Origin: Periconia sp. R9002
Taxonomy: Eukaryota > Ascomycota > Dothideomycetes > Pleosporales > Periconiaceae
Direction: 5' to 3'
Length of the DNA stretch: 64,000 bases
Assembly (NCBI GenBank): GCA_023627715.1
Contig: JAMAHW010000054.1
Coordinates: 131,501 to 195,500, forward strand
Positions 55,780-64,000 of the stretch are shown here, one piece after another. The translations under genes were made by a program, and so were the position numbers. The first letter of the stretch is position 1. Each line of letters opens with the position of its first letter. The notes below the pieces were generated by a model. The model was not told where the DNA came from, ran no database searches, and worked only from the letters and a program-made list of their open reading frames with translations.

Positions 55780-58700
55780 GTTGTACAGCGTTTTTCACCT
55801 TCTTTTGTTCCCTTCTGGCAGAAAGACCGATGTTAATATGAACTAGAGCGTCGCTGCCTCGTCCTCTGCCTGATTGTTGCTCACGTGACCACACCGCCTT
55901 TGACCAGACGTCTCTAACACTGTCAGAAGCCGCCACCTAACTGTTTTCGGGATCACTATTCTTTATATCGAATAAAGCATTGAAGCAGCGTGAGATATGA
56001 TAGTTTGCTGCTATCTATAATCTCTCATCGTCCTAGAGACAGGCCTCCGATGAGGATCAATCAAGAGAAGAAAAACAACAAGGGATGATAAGAAAGGCAG
56101 GAGAAGAACACAAGAAAGGCGCAAAGCAGGAGAAACTAATGAGGAGAATAAAAATTAGCTATGCTAAAATACGGCGTCATGCACCGCATCTGGCAATGAT
56201 TTTTCGGCTTCCTTTGGTTTCCGACCGGGTTTCATGGCGACATTTATGACCGGCTTACTCGCACACGTTATGCATGTGCACAATCCTGTGAGGAGATACT
56301 CAGAGCAAAGCGCCGGCATTGAATTGTCCCAATCTTTTACTGCTGGGATTGTTTTAAAGCTGGAGAAGGACCGGTGTAGAGGAACTCACTGCGAGTCATG
56401 GGAAGCCCCTGCTGCCGCCACGGAGGCTTAACCGCGTCTTGTACAGGCCTTGTACAGGCGTGTAATCCTTTCGCCTACGCGTGCATTTGGCACTAACACC
56501 ACAAAAAGCTGCTGGAGCCCTCGACGCCTCTTCGATCCACTTAGCAAAGTCACATCGACAGTCGAGACAAACGGACATGGCGGAGAAGCGAAAGATTATG
56601 TGGACGTATCCCAAGATCCCCCACCCTAAGAAAGGTATGTTTAAGGAACACCATCCCGACGGCATGCGAATTTGGAGCTCAACGAGTATAGGATCATCCG
56701 ACAACGGTAAAAGACCATTGCCTCAGGGCAGTCCTGCTCCTCAACCTGCCAGTACGACTCCGACCTCACAACCACCTGTTGTTAAGCCTGATCGAAAATG
56801 AATTACGACGGCAGCAGGAAAAACGACAAACGGGACAGAGGGTGCCGCAACTACCTCATGCCCGTAGACGATTTGATGATTTGTCCCCCCGCCTTTTTCG
56901 GTCTCATAAATAATCTTTTTCGGAGTAACGGCGAGTGAGAGGGAGAAGTTTGGAGAGAACACAAAGTTTGTGCAAGAATGCATGTGGTGCGATACCTTTA
57001 CGGCTGTCGCTGCAATATCGATATCTGCCCTCACGTTTAACGGACCTTGGGTGCCTAACTCTATAGTCCGCAATTGCGTTCAGGGTGGTCGCCGTCCCTT
57101 CTTTGTCCCCAAATCTGTTCCTCCCGTGGCCACTGCTGATGGCGATGAACCGCGGCTCGTTGCTTCAACCCACCAATAGCACTTAAGGGACAACCTTCTT
57201 TGTCTATCATCGCATTCAGTCGAATTCCAACATGGGAAATGGCGGATCGTGGAATGTCCCTGTTAAAACTACGTGCACGCCCGGGATATCGTCAATGTTA
57301 GATAGAGGAGCAATACCATGTTATCACACGCACTCGCATGCCTGGGTATAATTTAGAAGAATCCAACACCAGCGGCTACACTAAGCTCGCTAACACGCTG
57401 TGCCCGAGAGTCGAAAAGACCGCCCATGAATGAGCAGCGTCCTAGTCAAATAATTCATGTACACGTCGAACACCATATAATCTTCTCAACGAAGTACATA
57501 GGGGCGATACCAAGGCGAATGGCCTTGCAGGCCTAATAGCATTGGTCGAGATCGACGTGCGAGGCCCCAGGGTGTGTGTGAGAGGATATAGCTACACGTG
57601 ACAAGGGGATACAAGACTAGCTCCACCAGGAATGAATACTCCAAGATTGATTAGCGTCGATTAGTCTGCCGTGGACCTACTGCAGAGAATTGCGAGGATC
57701 CAGCTGTGTTGTTGTGGTCAAGACGACAAGAACCAAGCTTTCAACCAATCAACCAGCCACGCAAACATCGATACAGTCACTGACCCTGCCGCTACTGCTC
57801 TAATCATCTGCAAGGACACGGGTGTTTATTCGTGAGAGAAGGGGAATGATCTCCAATAGTCTTTGCGCACCAGGATAAGCCTGAGACACGACCATGACAG
57901 TCGTGCAGTGCACAGCCGATATGAGCAATTTCCGATGGGTCTGGTGTTTGTTTTCTTAATCATAACAATGAATGGTTCGAAGGTGAGCTATTCGATTGAT
58001 TGATTAGACACACCCAGACCAAAAGCCTAGTAGGTTGGTCTAGGGAAGCGCGCCAGCTCGACCCAGCCACCTCAACAAGGACCCTGGTGAAGTGCATTAC
58101 GACTTTATCTCTATTGGAGCTCCTTTACTGAGGCGCCAAGCAAGCCACCGCCATACGAACTGTCCTCACCATAGAGTGACGTCCAGCTACCGGCCTCCAC
58201 AGAGACTAGTCTTGTGTAATGTAAGCAGCTGCTACTAGATGCTGCACAGGAGCGTTATCGTCCCTACTTTGCGTGTGAGATATGCACACACGATGCACGC
58301 AGGGACCAAGAGGAAGATGCACCCACGGGTATCGCCACACGGATCAACCCATTCCCTCGAACTCAGGAAAACTCGCTATCATCATAACCAGTGGATCTAC
58401 CGCCAGAAACACCAGATGTGGCCCATTGTTCGTGCGAATTCTATTGGCATTGATCCTTTGCTGGTGGCTCTAAAAGCGGAAGAATGGGCTCTCGGCGTAC
58501 AAGCCCGCATATCCTGACCGGAAGTCGATCCATCATAGTAGCGATTGATGTCGGTTAAGTTTTGTCTGCGGTTTGAATTGAATGGTCTGGTCCGGTTCGG
58601 CATGGCGTCTGTCTCTGACTGCGGGTAGTAGCAGGGAGATACATTACATCTGGCCACGCCAAAAGCTGTCTACCCACCTTCCGCACACTCCTCATCGGTG

Positions 58701-61700
58701 AGCCAGTCTCATACATAGAGTAGGTAGCGCATTAAGAAACGGCGGGGTTGGAAAAAAACGCGTGACAGGAAAATTTACTTCGAACTGATTCGACTATTTT
58801 CTAGAGAAACCCACGAGAAACGAGGCATTTGACACATTGGTCACCAGCTCCATCTGGATAAGAAAGAAAGAAGACGAACTCATTACCATGATTCTAGGGG
58901 GTGAGGGCTAGTGAGTCAAATTAGCAGGCAAATTGAGCACTTGGGAATAGAAGGAAATCAAGTCTACATTGGCCATTGCCATGACCGTACGACAACAACC
59001 CGGCGGCTCGTGATGTCGCGCCTTGTTTACTTCAACATGATTTCTACTTCAGCGTGATCTATGAATCTAGATGGGTTCTAAATCATTTAACATGAGTCGG
59101 ACCGCTGCTGATGGGTAGAGAGAATAAGCAAAACATGGTGGTGCGGGTGTGGCTCGGCTCAAACCGTTGCCTTCTTTTCCCGCCTCCCCTTCCCACCCAC
59201 CCTAAACCTGCCGACTACTGACCATAGCATAGATTTCGCAGCCTCTCGACATCCTTCATCCAGGCCGTCCTTTTTTCCAGGCACACACCCTGACCCCTGA
59301 GTCTGACACACCTTCCCACAAGCTGTCGTCTATGCATTGAACATTCGTTCTGATAGCTACGTAAATCCCTGATGCTCGAAAACAACATCCGCCTTCCCCA
59401 TGATGCAGACCATATATCCCTGCGTATAAATCGAATCCCGACGTGTGCGTACAGGGCAGCGTTCCCGGTCGCCACGCGAACTTCCTTGAATCATCCCCTC
59501 CGTATAACCTTGCGCTTCCGCAGCCTTTTGCCCCTTGCATGATTCAATTTCCCCCCGCTTCATATAGCTCGAAGAAAAAGAACTCAACACTGTATTTCTA
59601 GCCTTGGAAGGTTTCTAATGATACGCATTGCAGCCCAAGAACTCCATTAAGTGACGCGGCTTTCTCTCCCCGGTGGAGTTGCATGATGCGCGTACATGGT
59701 CCATATCCCATCATTTTTTCCTTCCTAAAGATGTGCATGACAGATAGGCCTTCACCGATCAACTCGCAACATCAAAGAAGTGCGTACGTTTGTGAGGGTG
59801 CTCTGGACCAGCGCAGTAAGCAAGGACCACCGCCTCCCTGCTTGTACTCGCTATTGCACGTATTTTAACGTATATTGCAGACCTTTACCCTGATAAACCT
59901 TGCTTTTGTAGTGATTCCCTGTTATAACGGGTACTTCGTAATACCGCCCCCTCTGTGCAGAAAGATTGCGAAAAAAAATCCTAGCCGTTTTAGAAACGCT
60001 TGAAATTGTTGAAACGGCCCAAACCAAATCCAGAACCCAAAGAAATGACCAGGCAACAAAGTAGGTCTCCTTACAAAAAGGAAAGAAAATATTTTGAAGA
60101 GAACAGTGTTTTGACTCGCAAATCTATGCGGGGGGACGGATACGGTGTGTTGGACTCGAAAGAGATCGACTGCTAGAGTACCAATATTACGTCTATCTCG
60201 CCAATGCCGCTTACCCACTTCGCTTTCGGAATATGCAGTAAACGACTAGGGAGAGTGGAGATCATATCGGCTGTCCAAGCTAAAGAAAAATGCATAAGTG
60301 AGATAACAGTGCTCTGCACAAGTTCTAAAGATTCAAGCAGTCGCATTCCCCAGATGGCTGTGATCGGCAGCGCACTCTTCGTCGCCGTTGCGTGCACATT
60401 TTGGCAACGGGCTTCGTGCACTCTCAATTTCTCTCTCTGTTCTCTTTCCCACTAGTGTCTATTGTATGCTGTGTGCTTCCTTGACCACCGAATCATCCAT
60501 GTAGGAATCGCAATGGTAAGGCTACTACAGGTGTTTGACAATAAGGCGATTTTGTGCGTCAGAAGTACGCCCGTGCGTGTAAATATCAATCAAATATATG
60601 TGGTTACCAAAACTACTTATACATACAGCCAAGCAACTCTTCTGCTATAGAAAACAACGCGAGAGCAATAACATACGATACATAACTAACTACGGATTGT
60701 ATTCTTAATTGATTTCGCTAACCTAAGTCTATAGATATCCTTAGAGTTACATGTATGCTAGTGCCACATATTGCTGGAGCACTGTAGTACGCAAAATGTC
60801 ATCATGGTTTCCAACATTTACATTGATCTGAGTCATTTTTCCACACTGGAGGATATTCACTATCAGCTGGTGTGGCTGTCGTGGAATTTTTACATGTGGA
60901 GTTCAGAATTATGTGAGTGCAAACCGACGCACAAGGACCTATCATTTGTGCCAGAGTAGGTCATACCTGACACTTGGACACAAGAATGATACCCCTAACA
61001 AAACTCACAAATGTCCATGCGGCGCATCTACAACCGACGTGCTGCTAGAGAGCAAGGCAGGCAGCATTGCTGTTGGGAAACAAGCCTTCGCACAGCCTTC
61101 TCTTCCCCGACAGGAACAATTAACTAATACGAAGATCCACGATCTAGCTCAGGTGTCAATTGCCGTGACATAATTGGATCGAAACCTCCGAAATTGGGAG
61201 ACGGGGACGCGGCCGGCTCCCGGTTTTTTTTTGAAAAAAAAAACCCCCCGAACCATAGGGCATGTTCAACGTCTTTACTTATTTGAATGCATCCAGCAAT
61301 GAATGACCTGAAAACACGGTGCTCAACGGGTCCATATGAGGTTCACCGGTTGGGCACCGCCCCTCAGTGCCCGGCCGTTACTGCCAGATAAGGCCACGTC
61401 CTTTGAATTACAACTTTCCTCTTGGTCTCCGCCACGATCGCCATACTACCACTCCAATATACGAGGATCAGGTCCACGGCACACAGTATCCCTGGATCTT
61501 TGACCGGTAATCATGACTAGGTAGTATGGAGTGGCGCCTAGTGATTGGCGGCTATGGTCCGGTACGAATGTCCCGGCCGGCTCTAGCTCGCCATCTTGTC
61601 ACCTGGTTACAGGCAATGGCAGAGTCTGGTACAGAATTCGAGACTCGCCATCAGTCGCTCTGACCGCTCCTACAATCTTTCCATCCGCTTCGCGCGCAGA

Positions 61701-64000
61701 TTTGATGGATGAGCTGTGTATACGCACAGGCTACAGCCAAGCCATGCAGGTAGGAAATGAAAAGGGGCTAGTAAGGGCGCATGGTAGTAGAACGTCCTTC
61801 GAAGCGTTTCCACTAGCTTCGACAAGAGTACGAATACAGCTATGAGAGACAAAAGCAATGAACACACTGACCCCCAGAACCGGCTACCGGGAAAGGAAAG
61901 GAAATTAGATTCGAATCGCCAAATCACCAAATCGCCTTCAGTAACAATAGCATTGAACTATACAGCAACCAGGCTAGTGCGACGACGGGGGAACTACACG
62001 CTCGGCAAGAAAAACGAATTATCAAGCCTACATCATCGCCAAGGAATACTTCCCGATTGAGTAACTCAGATATCGAATTGCGTATGTAGGTAGATGGCGT
62101 CAATGAGTCGCTGGCAGATGAAACCGCCATGGCGACGCATGCGATCTAATCCCGGTACACGTGTTCACCCCCTAGACTGTTGCTGCAAATCTCCCTCCTC
62201 CGATATCTGGCCGCTACTAATCCAAGGCCACACTTAATATTGCGAAGTTCACAGACCGGGGCTTCTTCCCTGTGTCATCAAACAATTCAATAGATCGTCT
62301 TACTGATCAGCACGCATAACAAGTAGGTAATCCCCCTGTGTTGCAAAAGGCGGCCGCCAACTGTCAGATATTGCCCATGGACCACCTTTCTCTGTACATT
62401 ACTGAAACCAACGGATGTACATGGATGGTAGGGGTGGGTTAGTGAGTATGCGCTCGAGCATCTCAATAACAGTTCTGTCAAGCTGCAGTATGGGCAATCG
62501 GAGTCATACCCGAAGCAGGGGTGTGTATAGCTTATTATTGTCAGATATTTTTCATGGGGTAGTGCTCACGAAGCGTGGGGCGTGGGAGGATTGCAGCTGC
62601 AAGGCACCGAAAAGAGATTGAGAGTTGCAAATAATGTCTCGCGGCGGGGGCTTTGTTCTGGCAAAGGAAATTCGTGCGGGGTCTGGTGGTGTGTAGACAT
62701 TTCGGGGAGACTGCGCCGTATTCGGGTTCGGAAATACGGTGTGTATAAGACTACACAGTAGGTATTCCAGGGTCAGTCGTGAGCAGTAGGGGTAACCTTG
62801 AAACTACCGAAACCAGGATGATATCAAATCATCTCATGAGAAAAACCCAGGATTATATAAGTAGGGGTACCCTTACTACGTACGACTTACCCATCATTTC
62901 TACATTATTCGTTTAAGAATCCATGAAACGGGAACGCAGGATTATTGAGTCGCTTGCGAATTTCCCCCTCCAAATCGCCCTAAACGGTTGCGGTGTGGTG
63001 GATTGATCGCTATGTAACCTTCGCGAGCAATACTGAAGTCAGTGATGGGGGTCAAAAGACATGGATGGGGCTAAATTAAATGCTGGGCGGTAGACTAACT
63101 ACACTGCGTTACTCCATACTTTGCCTTTTCTTTCTTCAGGATGTGAGAAAAGTGGAGCATTCGAACTAGATCGGCGGCCGTTAAGATTGCGGATTGCGCG
63201 TGCTGTTCCGTGAAAAAAGAAATCCCATCAGCAAGCAACCCAGCAACTCATTCTACTTCCCGGTTAGTGGCAGTAACTCCGTGCTTCCACCCCTTCTCTT
63301 TGGATTTCTATCTTTCCATCGATGTTCCTCGGTGTTGATACCCGATTCGTGCTTACAGGGACATGTTTTTTTGTAGATTTGCATGCATTAATAATTTGTA
63401 CAGAAAAAATCCGAGTCGAACAAAAATAACAAAATAAAACTTCTACGTAGTGGACCAACAGCATTAACAAAACATTCACAAAACTCTATGCAGTCTCTTG
63501 GGTATTTTCTGTAGGAGGACACCAAAGGAGGTGAATCAGGTGGAGGAGGAGAAGTGATTAATTGAGTGATGCAGCAGTACTATGACAGATAGAATATACA
63601 TGGAAGCCACGTGATGTAGATCACGTGGTGAGACATTCACTCAAACGCTCTCACCCCTTTCACCCTTCAAACTCTCTGTAAACATATCTCCGCTCTAAGA
63701 ACTATTCATCTTTACTAGAAGCAAGCACATATACCATACACCACGTAGACTCCCCTTATAATACAAGAATCTTCTTCCATATGAGAGCATACGTACTCCT
63801 GAGGTATATGTACTATTTTGCGTAAAAAGGTGAAAAAAACCAACGATACATCCTTCGCAAACACTCAATTTTCACACAAGGAAGTCAATGCATCCTTTCC
63901 GATACCCTATAGCTACATCAATCTTCAAGCTGTCAATAGCAGCGATATATATGCCCGATAATGTATTGATCAGCTCTTCTAAATCCTTCCACCATCCACC
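55780..64000. other. 8.2-kb region without a defensible gene
   Basis: ORFs are short on both strands. A 75-codon ORF at 56577-56801 (starting MAEKRKIMWTYPKI) and overlapping ORFs at 58239-58517 are the least random-looking but have no family resemblance. No transposase, tRNA or rRNA was recognised. A near-perfect GGT9/A10CC inverted repeat lies at 61222-61245, and an E-box palindrome at 63607-63628. Confidence 0.4.
63607..63628. promoter_or_regulatory. Perfect inverted repeat of two CACGTG E-boxes
   Basis: CCACGTGAT, four bases, then ATCACGTGG: a perfect 9-bp inverted repeat containing two CACGTG cores, each in the ATCACGTG context bound by Cbf1/USF-type bHLH factors. It is followed by a C/T-rich leader-like stretch, suggesting the promoter of a plus-strand gene to the right of the window. 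Confidence 0.6.

Noticed and set aside
56577..56801. Small ORF starting MAEKRKIMWTYPKI, also with a GTATGT donor at 56636
   Set aside because: Neither the unspliced 74-residue nor the spliced 25-residue product resembles a known protein; support is too weak to call a gene.
58239..58517. Overlapping ORFs at 58239-58517 and 58282-58473
   Set aside because: The two frames compete and neither shows a family feature; no promoter or splice sites were seen.

Overview
The window is nuclear DNA from a filamentous ascomycete (Pezizomycotina). Three things show this: short GT-AG introns of about 45-120 bp with fungal branch sites, standard-code genes matching known ascomycete families, and fungal-specific families (Tos1 cell-wall protein, rhodopsin-like 7TM protein, proteinase K-type subtilase, DUF6594-like membrane protein). 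A member of the Dothideomycetes is my best guess, from overall feel only; nothing in the window proves it. All gene models below were spliced by eye, and for each the exon lengths sum to a multiple of three.

Layout. 1-17.2 kb is dense and mostly housekeeping: SF3B1 (U2 snRNP, running off the left edge), SDC1 (COMPASS), RPS13, TOS1, PEX13, a secreted RNase T2, PEX5, a probable mitochondrial two-RRM protein and a rhodopsin-like 7TM protein. 17.2-24.4 kb has no gene I can defend and contains a 20-N assembly gap inside poly-G/poly-C. 24.4-25.9 kb is a secreted subtilase. 25.9-29.8 kb is again empty except for microsatellites. 29.8-47.9 kb is the second housekeeping block: VPS10, MTD1, MMS19, a small duplicated-motif protein, a small secreted orphan and TAF2. 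47.9-64 kb is gene-poor and accessory in character: a decayed multi-exon gene (51.4-52.8 kb), a DUF6594-like membrane protein, and otherwise unassigned DNA ending in a palindromic pair of E-boxes.

Functional connections. PEX13 and PEX5, physical partners in peroxisomal import of PTS1 cargo, lie 3 kb apart with only the RNase T2 gene between them. SDC1 (H3K4 methylation) and TAF2 (TFIID) act on chromatin and promoters, and MMS19 serves Fe-S delivery to DNA-repair proteins, but these look like ordinary dispersed housekeeping genes, not a cluster. Several gene pairs are divergent and probably share promoters (SF3B1/SDC1, RPS13/TOS1, MTD1/MMS19, the secreted orphan/TAF2). I found no convincing new multi-gene system. 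The observations most worth a second look are the decayed gene at 51.4-52.8 kb, the splice-split start codon of the RRM gene, the in-frame hydrophobic intron of the DUF6594-like gene, and repeated KLKL-type motifs in the TAF2 tail.
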